NCBI GenBank assembly: GCA_964497495.1
Contig: CAZCCZ010000010.1
Location: 1-64,000 of the forward strand
Direction of reading: 5' to 3'
DNA: 64,000 nt
From: CAXXOK01 sp964497495
GTDB taxonomy: Bacteria; Bacillota; Clostridia; Christensenellales; Aristaeellaceae
Shown here one piece after another: positions 7,749-15,923 of this stretch. Under the pieces are notes generated by a model that worked only from the letters and a program-made list of their open reading frames with translations, had not been told where the DNA came from and did not search any database. The translations under genes were made by a program, and so were the position numbers. Position 1 is the stretch's first letter. Every line of letters starts with the position of its first letter.

Positions 7749-8458
7749 AGGTATGCGTTCCTCCATTTCACCACGCCGCCCGTGCCCGTAATGGCGCTGA
7801 CGCCGCGATCCAACCGCAACCAGTCGGAATAGAGCGTTTGATACGCCATGATAGAAACGCCGTTGTCGGTGATCAGCCTTTTGGCGCAATCCACGATAAC
7901 GGTATGCCCCGCCTGCATCGTATAATCAGGGTCGCCGATGATCAGCGCACGCGTTCCGTCGCTCCATTGCGCGCCTGTCAGGTTGCCGCCCGGCGTGAAT
8001 TCTATTGTCGGCTTTGTGGGTGCGGTACCGGTATAGCTGATACTCGCCCCGACGTTGGCCGAAAACTGTTCCATGGAATAGGCGTAGGGGTCTGCGCACA
8101 GAAACGTCAGGCTGATTTCAGGCCAGTCCTCCGCGTAATCCGGGCTGCTCGCTTTCGTGAGAAGGCCCCAATAATAGCGATCCGGGGTTTCATCCAGAAC
8201 GATTTGCCCGTCCGTATCGCTTTCGGCCCACAGTGCCAGCGCGGCGGCAAGCTCCATGTTGCGCGCCGCGCTCTTTCCGTTCAATTGATAGGTGACGACG
8301 ACGGTCCTTTCGTTGTGCGTCTTGCTGATGCCGATCACGCCCGCGCGGCATGGGACTTTCTGCGACGTGTATTCAATCACCGGGAGGATGTCGTTTTGTA
8401 ACCCGACGCACAGGATCGAATCGTCGTCGGCCGGGTATGCGCCTCGGAATCGCATCAT
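7745..8458 (-). CDS. distal tail protein (Dit-like)
   Basis: 237 aa. The order tape measure - this gene - large tail hub protein, the size, and the beta-rich sequence with CRAGVIGISKTHNERTVVV fit the siphovirus tail component/Dit family. Dit forms the hexameric ring joining tail tube and tip. ATGA overlaps on both sides indicate translational coupling. Confidence 0.75.
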   Translation of the reverse strand: MMRFRGAYPADDDSILCVGLQNDILPVIEYTSQKVPCRAGVIGISKTHNERTVVVTYQLNGKSAARNMELAAALALWAESDTDGQIVLDETPDRYYWGLLTKASSPDYAEDWPEISLTFLCADPYAYSMEQFSANVGASISYTGTAPTKPTIEFTPGGNLTGAQWSDGTRALIIGDPDYTMQAGHTVIVDCAKRLITDNGVSIMAYQTLYSDWLRLDRGVSAITGTGGVVKWRNAYL

Positions 8459-11406
8459 GCTAACTGCACCCCCATGTCGTACCGCTGCTGGTTGGCCGCC
8501 GCGAAGCCCTGCCCGGCGTCTGCAAGCTCAACGACCAGATTTCCGAACGGCTTTTCGTGCAGTTGCAGCACGGCCGATACGATGGTCGTACCGCCCGCTG
8601 CCGTCGCCCCGCTCGGAATGCTGATCGGGGTGATCGCCTTCGCGCTGTCCACAAGGCCGGTCGTAACGCCTTTCAGGCTGTTCGCCAGCACGCCGATATT
8701 GGCCGTCATGCCCTGCGCGATACCCTGCACGAACGGCAGGCCCAATTCCTTGGCCGCCACGGTGGACGGGCTGTGGATACCAAGCAGTTTTTTCGCCGCT
8801 TTCAGGGCGTATGCGGCCGCCACCTGCGCCGCCGTGGTAATCGCGTCCGTTCCGCTCTGGATACCCTGCGTAATGCCGTCCGCGATGGCCTTTCCTACCT
8901 TCTTAGCCTCGACGGTCAGCGTATTGATCATGCTTTCCAGCCCGTCTATCATGCCCTGCGCGATGCTCTTTCCGTAGGCTTTCGTCAGGACGGACGTACC
9001 CCCGGCGATGCCGAATACGCCCTGTATCGCCGTGGAAACCGCAACCGACGCTTCCTTTGCCTTTGCCTGGGCGGCCTGCATCATGGCGGCGATCCCGTCG
9101 ATAATGCCCTGCACGGCGGCGGTGCCGAAAGGCTTCGTTTTCGTGCTCGTCCCGCCTTCAACGCCCAGTTCGGTCTTGAAAAGGTCGATGATGGTTTCGG
9201 ACGTGCTTTTCACGGCCTTTTTCGCGTCCTCGCTTGCCCCGCTGATGCCGTCCGCGACCGCCGTGGTCACGTCCTTGCCGGTCTGCTTCGCTTCGGCGCT
9301 CTCGTTGTTGCTCCCGAACCCGAAAATGGATTTGATACCGTCCCAGATGCCGGAAAACACGCCTTTCACCTTGTCCATCACGGACGGTTTGGCTTCTTCC
9401 GCGCCGTTCTGAAAACCTTCCATCAGGTTCTTGCCGTCCTCGGCCGCAACCGTGGACGGGCTGTGGATACCGAAGAAGTTCTTCACGCCGCCCCAGATAT
9501 CGCTGAAAAAGCCCGTTACCTTCTCCTTTACAGATTCCACAAGATTTCCCATGCCGTCCACGATCCCGTTAATCAGGTTAGCGCCCAGTGAAAGCCAGTC
9601 GGTACCGGTGATCGCGTCCCATATTTTTCCGGCGATGGTCGTTGCCGTCGTCCATAAGGTGTCGATAAGCGAAAGTAGGCCGTCGATCACCCCTTGCAGG
9701 ATGGCCGCGCCCGTGCTGATCCAGTCCACTTGTGTCAGCCCGTCGATGATCGCGTTGATGATCTCCGGCAACCGCGCCGTGATCTCCGGGATGGCTTGTA
9801 CCAGCGCAAGGGCAAGCTGCACCATCATCTGGATCGCCGCGGGGATCAGGTTGGGGAGAACGGCGATCAGGCCGTCCACCAGTCCGTTGATGATGTCCGT
9901 TGCGGCTGCTACCAGCGTTGGGATGTTCTGGATCAGGAAGTTGGCCAACGACGTGATCAGTGAAAGCGCGCACGCGACCAGCGGGTCGATGTTCTGCGTA
10001 ATCGCGTCCACAAGGCTTTGCAAAAGGCTGAACGCTGCCGGAAGCAGGGTTTCAATAAGCCCCGGAAGGATTTCGACGACCATTGCCACAAGCGAATTGA
10101 TGCCTTCGATCACATAAGGCATGGCTTCGGCCATGATGCCGGTAATTTGCGTAAGCATACCGCTGATCGTAGTCAACAGCGTATTCATGATGCTTTCGAT
10201 TTCGCCGGGCTGTATGCCGTCCTGTAAGGCGGTGGATACCTGCGCCATGGCCCCGGTCGCTGTGTCTACCAGCGGTTGGAACGCCGGTACCAGCACAAGC
10301 CCGATGGAATTTTTCAGCCCCTCCCCGGTCGCTTTGGCCCGCTGCATCGAATCGTCGAAGCTACCAAGGGCGGATACGGCTTCGTCGTCCATCACCGTTC
10401 CCATGGCTTTGGCTTCTTCGCCGTATTTTTTCAGCGCGTCGCCGCCCGCTTTGATCAGCGGGTTCAGGTCTTGGGCGGATTTCCCGAATATTTCCATCGA
10501 AAGCGTGTCGCGTTCGGATTCGTTGCTGATGTTCCCCAGCGCGTCGATGGCGTCGGCGAAAACGTCCTCGCTGTCGCGCAGGTTTCCGTTACTGTCACGC
10601 ACGGAAACCCCCAGCTTGTCGAAAGCCTTATTTCCGCTTCCCATACCCTTAACCATCTTCGCCATGCTGCTGGTCATGGTATCTACGGAAACGTCAATGA
10701 AATTGGAGGCATACTGCCATTCCTGCAATTTTCCGGTGGAAATGCCGGTCTGCGAAGAAAGCGTGGCGACGTTATCGGCCATTTCTCCGGCGCTGGTGGC
10801 GAACTCGAAGGCTTTTTTCGCTGCCGCCCCGATGGCCGTTCCAATCGCCGCGATGGCCGCCCCGGCTGCCTTCGCGGCGGCTATAAAGGCTCCACCTACG
10901 TAATTCCCAAGGCTTTTCATCGTCTCGGAAAGGGATTTGGTTTCCTTTTCGGCTTTTTTCTCCTTAGCGGTCAGGTCATCGGTGCCTTTTCCGGCTTCAT
11001 CGGTACCGTTGTCCATGCCGTCCAGCGCCGTGGTGTTTTTCCGAAGCTCGGTTTCGCTTTTGGCTAACTGCTCCTTGGCCTTGTTTACCTTGATCTCGAA
11101 TTCCTGCAAGGCGGCGGCTGTGCGCTGGGTGGTGTCCCCGTTGGCGGTAGCCTCCTCGTTCATGCGCTTGTATTCGCCTTCCAGCCGGGACACCGTATCC
11201 TTTTGTTTGTCGATGATATCGGAAAGCGCGCTGTTGCGGGCCTTTAACCCGTCTGCGTTCTTACTCCAATCATCCATACCGGCCGCTACGGCCTTGAAAC
11301 CGCTTTCGATGGTACGCACGTCGCGGTTAAGCTGCGATACGCCGGTTTTCCAGTCGGTGGTATCCAGTCCTAGCTTTCCGCTGATATCCTCGGCCATGTC
11401 GCTCAC
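8455..11406 (-). CDS. tail tape measure protein
   Basis: 983 aa. The N-terminus (KLGLDTTDWKTGVSQLNRDV) leads into a coiled coil (about 60-135), a Gly/Ala-rich hydrophobic region (FIAAAKAAGAAIAAIGTAIG), long hydrophobic helices (about 410-560) and repeated segments containing LGIHSPSTVAA and IHSPSTVAAEDGKN. This architecture and the position after the frameshifted chaperone gene are diagnostic. Tape measure length sets tail length; at roughly 1.5 Angstrom per residue the tail would be about 145 nm (estimate). Confidence 0.95.
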   Translation of the reverse strand: MSDMAEDISGKLGLDTTDWKTGVSQLNRDVRTIESGFKAVAAGMDDWSKNADGLKARNSALSDIIDKQKDTVSRLEGEYKRMNEEATANGDTTQRTAAALQEFEIKVNKAKEQLAKSETELRKNTTALDGMDNGTDEAGKGTDDLTAKEKKAEKETKSLSETMKSLGNYVGGAFIAAAKAAGAAIAAIGTAIGAAAKKAFEFATSAGEMADNVATLSSQTGISTGKLQEWQYASNFIDVSVDTMTSSMAKMVKGMGSGNKAFDKLGVSVRDSNGNLRDSEDVFADAIDALGNISNESERDTLSMEIFGKSAQDLNPLIKAGGDALKKYGEEAKAMGTVMDDEAVSALGSFDDSMQRAKATGEGLKNSIGLVLVPAFQPLVDTATGAMAQVSTALQDGIQPGEIESIMNTLLTTISGMLTQITGIMAEAMPYVIEGINSLVAMVVEILPGLIETLLPAAFSLLQSLVDAITQNIDPLVACALSLITSLANFLIQNIPTLVAAATDIINGLVDGLIAVLPNLIPAAIQMMVQLALALVQAIPEITARLPEIINAIIDGLTQVDWISTGAAILQGVIDGLLSLIDTLWTTATTIAGKIWDAITGTDWLSLGANLINGIVDGMGNLVESVKEKVTGFFSDIWGGVKNFFGIHSPSTVAAEDGKNLMEGFQNGAEEAKPSVMDKVKGVFSGIWDGIKSIFGFGSNNESAEAKQTGKDVTTAVADGISGASEDAKKAVKSTSETIIDLFKTELGVEGGTSTKTKPFGTAAVQGIIDGIAAMMQAAQAKAKEASVAVSTAIQGVFGIAGGTSVLTKAYGKSIAQGMIDGLESMINTLTVEAKKVGKAIADGITQGIQSGTDAITTAAQVAAAYALKAAKKLLGIHSPSTVAAKELGLPFVQGIAQGMTANIGVLANSLKGVTTGLVDSAKAITPISIPSGATAAGGTTIVSAVLQLHEKPFGNLVVELADAGQGFAAANQQRYDMGVQLA

Positions 11407-11410
11407 CGCC

Positions 11411-11949
11411 TTAAATGCGTTTGGAAAATTGATTGACTTTCTTGTACTTTTTCCCGTTGATCACCACGAATTCGGCCTTTTCCTGTTCGTTTTTGTCAAC
11501 GATATAAAGCACAAAGTCCAGCAGCGTTTCGATATCCGTATCGTCTAACGCCGCCAGACTTGTTCCGGGAAGTATTTTGCATACCTGATATTCCAGTTCC
11601 TGGGGCCAGAAAGGGGAGGGGGAAGCCGAAGCTTCCCCCTTTATGCGTTTCCCATGGCGCTGGCCCGCCGTACCACGGCCTTGAAGCACGTCATGATCTC
11701 GGAGATATCCGCCCCAGCTTCCAGGGCTTCCGGCGTGAACTTGTCGTCGAACAGTCGGCATACGAAGGCCGTCAGGGCGTCGAAGCTTTCTTCCGTCAGG
11801 TCTTTTTCGTTTCCGTCCATCTGCTTGGCGAGCTTGATTGCCTGCTTCATCATGCCCCACCGGATCACGGACTTGGAAAAGGTGCTTACCGGCTCGTCGT
11901 CCTCGTTATACAGGGTCAGCTCCACAGGCGCAAACGTCAGCTTATCCAT
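11411..11949 (-). CDS. tail assembly chaperone, -1 frameshift product (gpGT-like)
   Basis: The second frame (ending GKKYKKVNQFSKRI) has no start of its own. It joins the 102-aa gene by slippage back one base at G_GGA_AAC (11653-11647), reading on as GKRIKGEASASPSP. The lambda G/GT system works this way: the short form and a few percent long form load tail protein on the tape measure. The C-terminal part has IETLLDFVLYIVDKNEQEK. Product about 180 aa. Confidence 0.8.
11618..11653 (-). promoter_or_regulatory. programmed -1 ribosomal frameshift signal
   Basis: The slippery heptamer GGGAAAC (11653-11647) is in the right phase (G GGA AAC). A 7-nt spacer and a perfect 9-bp stem GGGGGAAGC/GCTTCCCCC closed by a UUCG tetraloop (11639-11618) follow. 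Zero-frame UAA is at 11643-11641. All three elements of a classical -1 site are present. Confidence 0.9.
11641..11949 (-). CDS. tail assembly chaperone, zero-frame product (gpG-like)
   Basis: 102 aa, MDKLTFAPVELTLYNEDDEP and onward, helical and acidic, with GAAGGAG before the ATG. It lies between the major tail protein and tape measure genes, the invariant place of siphovirus tail chaperones. It ends in MGNA at the slippery site, with the UAA stop overlapping the spacer of the frameshift signal. Confidence 0.85.
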   Translation of the reverse strand: MDKLTFAPVELTLYNEDDEPVSTFSKSVIRWGMMKQAIKLAKQMDGNEKDLTEESFDALTAFVCRLFDDKFTPEALEAGADISEIMTCFKAVVRRASAMGNA

Positions 11950-11982
11950 GGGTTACGCTCCTTCTTGATGTCGTATGGGTGA

Positions 11983-12612
11983 TCAGCCGGTCGTAATTTC
12001 AGGCGGCTTCTGCACGCCCTCGAACCACGTCGCCGCGCCGGTGAACGCTACGTCGGACGTATCGGCGTAAACCGCTTTCGCCGCGCCGTTCTGGTTTTCG
12101 GCAAGCTTGAACAGGTGCTTCGTGGTGACGGCGGTAAATTCCACGGAAAGCGTCTTTTCGTTGATGCTGTCCGATTTGGTTTCCGCCTCGTCCTTCGGGA
12201 TGGAGAACTTGCCTTTCAGCAACCAGGCGAATTCCGATACGCCGTCCGGGCGCGAAATGCGGTAGCCGATGGCGTAGTACGGCGGGTTCGCCTCTCCGTT
12301 GTCGTACATCTTGCCGGTGGTTGCGTCGTAGGGCTTCCCCAGCAGGTTTGCGCGGCCTTTCACCGTCAGGCCGGGAATGGCAACGGTTACCTTGGTTTCG
12401 CCCTCGCTGATATCGGTGAACAGCGCTTTCCCGCTGTAATAGCGGGTCTTGGGGTTCACGGTCGTTTCTTTGGCGATGGTGGCGACCGGCGCAAGGCTTT
12501 CCGGCGTTCCCGCCGTATACGCCGCGTCGGTATCTGCCGATACGGGGGCGATATACAGGTCGGAAACGTCGATGGCCTCGCCGACGACGGTCGGGTTGAT
12601 GGTTCTGGACAT
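11983..12612 (-). CDS. major tail protein
   Basis: 209 aa. Beta-rich, with TVNPKTRYYSGKALFTD, GETKVTVAIPGLTVKGRAN and YYAIGYRISRPDG, resembling phi13/TP901-1-type major tail tube proteins. It follows the tail terminator gene and precedes the tail chaperones. It polymerises into the tail tube. Confidence 0.85.
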   Translation of the reverse strand: MSRTINPTVVGEAIDVSDLYIAPVSADTDAAYTAGTPESLAPVATIAKETTVNPKTRYYSGKALFTDISEGETKVTVAIPGLTVKGRANLLGKPYDATTGKMYDNGEANPPYYAIGYRISRPDGVSEFAWLLKGKFSIPKDEAETKSDSINEKTLSVEFTAVTTKHLFKLAENQNGAAKAVYADTSDVAFTGAATWFEGVQKPPEITTG

Positions 12613-12615
12613 TCG

Positions 12616-12990
12616 TTATTCCTCCTTGCTTTCTTCGTAGTACCGGAAGTCCAGCGTTCGCGCCCAATGCTCGCTGTCGTCGTGGTATATGTCCGGGCTT
12701 TTCCCGACGTACAGGAAGCCCGCTGCGAGCATCGCGGCCTTGATATCCGCTGCTTTCGGTTCGATGTTCCGTTTGTCCCGGTCGTAGTAGGCTACCGAAT
12801 AACGTTCGTTTTCCCGGCTGGGTCTGCCGGAAAAGAACGCCTGCGGGTTACCCGCCACAAGGTAATGCACGGCGAAAGCGTCCGGTAGGCTTCCATCCGT
12901 CTGGTAGCTGATCGCCGCGCAGTTAGCAACGATAGGGGTAATCGTATTCTGGATGTACTCGTACATGGGCGTATCAGGCGGCCTTGACAT
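12616..12990 (-). CDS. tail terminator / tail completion protein
   Basis: 124 aa. The start at 12990 has GGGGGG just upstream and overlaps the preceding gene by 17 nt. Position between the gp10-like protein and the major tail protein, the length, and the pattern (YEYIQNTITPIVANCAAISY, ERYSVAYYDRDKRNIEPKAA) suggest the gpU/DUF3168-like terminator that caps the tail tube. Assigned mainly from synteny. Confidence 0.55.
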   Translation of the reverse strand: MSRPPDTPMYEYIQNTITPIVANCAAISYQTDGSLPDAFAVHYLVAGNPQAFFSGRPSRENERYSVAYYDRDKRNIEPKAADIKAAMLAAGFLYVGKSPDIYHDDSEHWARTLDFRYYEESKEE

Positions 12991-13390
12991 TCGGAACCCC
13001 CCATTTCTGGAACGCTTCCAGGATGATTTTGTTAATTTGCGAGCGCTTTTCCATCGCGGGCCTTAACCATGGGTCGGCTGTAAGCGTAGGGCTGCCGTAT
13101 TCCAGATAGACGATATGAAACCCGTCCTTATCCTCCGAACGGATGTACATAGCGCCTACCTCTACCCATTGATAATTCCCGGCGCGCTGTACCTCGGTAC
13201 GCTTTACGGCCTTGTAGGCGTCGCCTTTACGGTAATGGCGTTTCACCGCCTGCTGCATTTCGGTAAGCAGGTAATCCGCCACGTCGTTCAGGGCTTGCGT
13301 CACGGCCGCGTCAACGTCCACCTTGGTAATGTCGTCCACCATCGCGGCAAACCGGTTCATGATCTTCGTGGTGTCGAATTTCACGTGCAT
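12974..13390 (-). CDS. HK97 gp10-like head-tail protein
   Basis: 138 aa from ATG 13390, which shares an A with the previous stop (TGATG). ALNDVADYLLTEMQQAVKRH, YLEYGSPTLTADPWLRPAME and the C-terminal helix match the HK97-gp10 family of neck proteins (signature YGT/YGS then PWLRPA). A longer upstream frame is not supported because it overlaps the next gene. Confidence 0.8.
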   Translation of the reverse strand: MHVKFDTTKIMNRFAAMVDDITKVDVDAAVTQALNDVADYLLTEMQQAVKRHYRKGDAYKAVKRTEVQRAGNYQWVEVGAMYIRSEDKDGFHIVYLEYGSPTLTADPWLRPAMEKRSQINKIILEAFQKWGVPNVKAA

Positions 13391-13704
13391 CACGATCCGC
13401 CACCGGCCTTTCGGGACTTCGTGGACAGATACAGTTCCACCCAGTCGTCGTTCCGCTGGAAATTCCGGTACACTTCGTATTCCTGCCCGCTGTAACGGAC
13501 GGTTTTTTGCCCGGAATACTCGTAGGCGTGTACCTTCATGATGTGCTGCAACTCGTACCCGCCCGCCTGCGCCGTTTTGAACTCCGCGCCGTAATTCGGG
13601 ATTTTTTCGGCGTATACAACCGTTTCCCCGGTGCTCTTGGTTTGATAGGCGTCGGTGGATCGGGTGGCGGCGATCAGCGTGATTTGTTCCTTCATACCCG
13701 GCAT
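13390..13704 (-). CDS. head closure / head-tail joining protein
   Basis: 104 aa, an all-beta pattern with YSGQEYEVYRNFQRNDDWVE, typical of the Phage_H_T_join/SPP1 gp16-like family. It lies between the gp6-like connector and the gp10-like protein. It should close the connector pore after DNA packaging. Confidence 0.7.
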   Translation of the reverse strand: MPGMKEQITLIAATRSTDAYQTKSTGETVVYAEKIPNYGAEFKTAQAGGYELQHIMKVHAYEYSGQKTVRYSGQEYEVYRNFQRNDDWVELYLSTKSRKAGGGS

Positions 13705-13716
13705 GGTCAGCCCTCC

Positions 13717-14055
13717 TTACGGTGCGGCGGGTTCGATTCTGTACTCGCCGGTACAACTCATACATTGTGCCAGCTTTTCGTAGCGTTCCATATTCTGGGC
13801 GCTTTCCGCAATGTCTACCGCAATGCCGAAGCTGGCCCGGCAGTAGTACACGATGGCCTGCACGGGCAGGGAAGGTAAATCTTCCATCTTCGCTTCCGAA
13901 TCGGGGAATAAGGTATCTACGTCGATCCCGCGCATTTTCATGTCATCCAGCGCCGCCGCGATCAGGCCGTCTACCTCGTCGTCCATGGTGTCGGCAGTCA
14001 GACGCAGGCGTTTTTTGATGTGTGCCGTCAAGGCGTCGTTTTGATACGCGCTCAT
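13717..14055 (-). CDS. head-tail connector (gp6-like)
   Basis: 112 aa, a helical adaptor with RLRLTADTMDDEVDGLIAAA and QAIVYYCRASFGIA. This is the size and pattern of HK97 gp6/Phage_connect adaptors that dock under the portal. It is the first gene after the capsid. Confidence 0.8.
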   Translation of the reverse strand: MSAYQNDALTAHIKKRLRLTADTMDDEVDGLIAAALDDMKMRGIDVDTLFPDSEAKMEDLPSLPVQAIVYYCRASFGIAVDIAESAQNMERYEKLAQCMSCTGEYRIEPAAP

Positions 14056-14100
14056 CCCTTATTCCCCTTTCCGGTTGCGGTGTTCAGGCTCCGGCCGTCA

Positions 14101-15255
14101 TCAGGCGGAAGCCGCCTCGTCGATCAGCACGAACGCTTCCGCCAGCAGCGGCTTACCATCCATCACGGCGTAGCCGCGGTAGTCGATCTGCGCGTTGCGA
14201 AACCCGCTCTGGTCGCTGATGTCGATGGTGATTTCCTTCTGGGTGTTCATGTGGTAATAACTGGGGTCGCAGATCAGGATTTTCTTGTCCGCCACCCGGT
14301 CGTTGACCACCACGCGCTTGCCGTCGATCATCCCCTGATCAAAGAACGGCCGCCCGTCGTTGTCCTTGATCTTGCGGATATACTTGTACTTCGTTTTGGT
14401 GGAGCACACGAACACCGCGCCCGCGTGGTAGTCGCCGGGAAGCAGGGCCAGCGCGTCCATGATGTCGTCGTAGGTAGGCGTACCGCCGTGGGCGAACTCC
14501 ACCTTATTGGGCGTATCGCCGCTGGCTGTGAAGGTGATGCCGGTCAGGATGCCGGTAGGTTCGTCGCTGCCGCTGCCGGAAACGATAGCCGCCTCGATGG
14601 CGATTGCCATTTTCCGCGCGATCTGGTTGACTACGTAATTCTCGAAAGCGTCGATGGTCATCAGGCGGGCCGCGATGCTCACGGTTACGAGCTTCACCAG
14701 TTCGTACCCGGACAGGCTTACGAAGGTAACGGGCGCGTCGGTGCCGGGGATGGGGGCGTTCTGCGCTTTCCACGCTGCCGCGCTGCTGGCACTCTCCACG
14801 GGGATTTTCAGCGTGCCCGGAATGCTGGAGCGGGTGATCAGCGGGTACAACGCCGTGCGCTGTTCCAGCCGTTCCGTGATCATGTTCAGGGTCGTTTGCG
14901 GCACGGCCGCGCCCGCGCTGTCGCTCGCGGTGGTCATGGCGCGCTGTTCCACGTCGTTCAGCCTCCGGCCCTGTAACCGGTGCAGCCACGCGCTGCGGTA
15001 TTCGGGCGAGGCAACCACGCGCTCGCGCGCTTCCTGCGGGGTTTCGGTTCCACCGCCGCCGCGGTTCTCGATGGGGTCGGTATCCGGTACGGTTTCGCCG
15101 GGCAGGCCGGCGAAAAGCCTTTCGCGGGTTTCGATCTGTTCCAGTTTTCCGCGAAGCTCCGTCGCTTCGGTGGTCAACGCTTCGATATTCGCGCCGTCGC
15201 TGCGCATTTCAACCTGGATCGCCTTCAAACGGGCGATGATTTCGTTCCTGGTCAT
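14101..15255 (-). CDS. major capsid protein, HK97 fold
   Basis: 384 aa. An N-terminal helical scaffold-like delta domain (about 1-105, with coiled coil EALTTEATELRGKLEQIETR) is followed by the mature capsid domain starting near AMTTASDSAGAAVPQ. Conserved features include GTLKIPVES, ISEL-like ELVKLVTVSIA and YRGYAVMDGKPLLAEAF. The delta domain would be removed by the prohead protease encoded immediately upstream (ATGA overlap). It forms the icosahedral shell. Confidence 0.95.
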   Translation of the reverse strand: MTRNEIIARLKAIQVEMRSDGANIEALTTEATELRGKLEQIETRERLFAGLPGETVPDTDPIENRGGGGTETPQEARERVVASPEYRSAWLHRLQGRRLNDVEQRAMTTASDSAGAAVPQTTLNMITERLEQRTALYPLITRSSIPGTLKIPVESASSAAAWKAQNAPIPGTDAPVTFVSLSGYELVKLVTVSIAARLMTIDAFENYVVNQIARKMAIAIEAAIVSGSGSDEPTGILTGITFTASGDTPNKVEFAHGGTPTYDDIMDALALLPGDYHAGAVFVCSTKTKYKYIRKIKDNDGRPFFDQGMIDGKRVVVNDRVADKKILICDPSYYHMNTQKEITIDISDQSGFRNAQIDYRGYAVMDGKPLLAEAFVLIDEAASA

Positions 15256-15923
15256 TTTTCAGCACCTCCGTAAATCGTTAGGGTCGTTTCGATATCCAAA
15301 GCTAACTGCCGTTTGCGCCGCTCGGCCGCGTCCGCGGCTTTCCTCTCGTTTTCGGCCTCCGCCTGGAAACGGTTGCGGGCATATATCGACGTGGATTCGT
15401 AAGCAGGCGTATCCACGGCGCTTACGTCCCATAGCTTTTTGATTTTGATCACCGTGCGGGTGTGGGTCACCTGGTCGTAGCTTTCTTCGGCCACCGTAAA
15501 CGCGAAGCTCATCTTTTCGATCAGGCCCGCTTCGATGGCTTCGTAAAGCTGTCGCCCGCTTTCCGTTTTGGAAAGATCGGCGCGGATGATCAGGCCGGTT
15601 TCGTCCACGGTGAAGTCCATGTTGCTCCGGTTCGGACGCGCGGCATTGTGACGCGCAACGATCATGAAGCTTTCAGAATGGTTGTACCGCATGGGTACGT
15701 CGCCCATTTCCGCGCCGTCCAGCGCGCCGCGCCGAATCACCTCGTAATACTTGATGCCGTCGCTTTCGTACATCACTTCCGGCGTGTCGAACGTGATGGC
15801 GCGCCCCTCCACGATGTTTTGCGGCGCGTCCTCCGTGCCCGGCTGCACGGCCGAACGGACTTCAAACGCCCAGTCGTGGCGCGGCTCCTGTGGGTTTTTC
15901 GCGCGCTGCTCGTTATCATCCAT
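15252..15923 (-). CDS. prohead protease, internal start inside the fusion
   Basis: Residue 430 of the fusion is ATG at 15923, preceded by AAAGGAGG with 8-nt spacing, as good as any start in the operon. This yields 223 aa, the usual size of HK97-type prohead proteases. The candidate catalytic His is in YNHSESF and the Ser in EKMSFAF. Whether the cell makes the fusion, the short form or both cannot be read from sequence. Confidence 0.7.
   Translation of the reverse strand: MDDNEQRAKNPQEPRHDWAFEVRSAVQPGTEDAPQNIVEGRAITFDTPEVMYESDGIKYYEVIRRGALDGAEMGDVPMRYNHSESFMIVARHNAARPNRSNMDFTVDETGLIIRADLSKTESGRQLYEAIEAGLIEKMSFAFTVAEESYDQVTHTRTVIKIKKLWDVSAVDTPAYESTSIYARNRFQAEAENERKAADAAERRKRQLALDIETTLTIYGGAEK

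Noticed and set aside
8557..9591. 344-codon plus-strand frame opposite the tape measure gene
   Set aside because: Arg/His/Gly-rich shadow without start signal.
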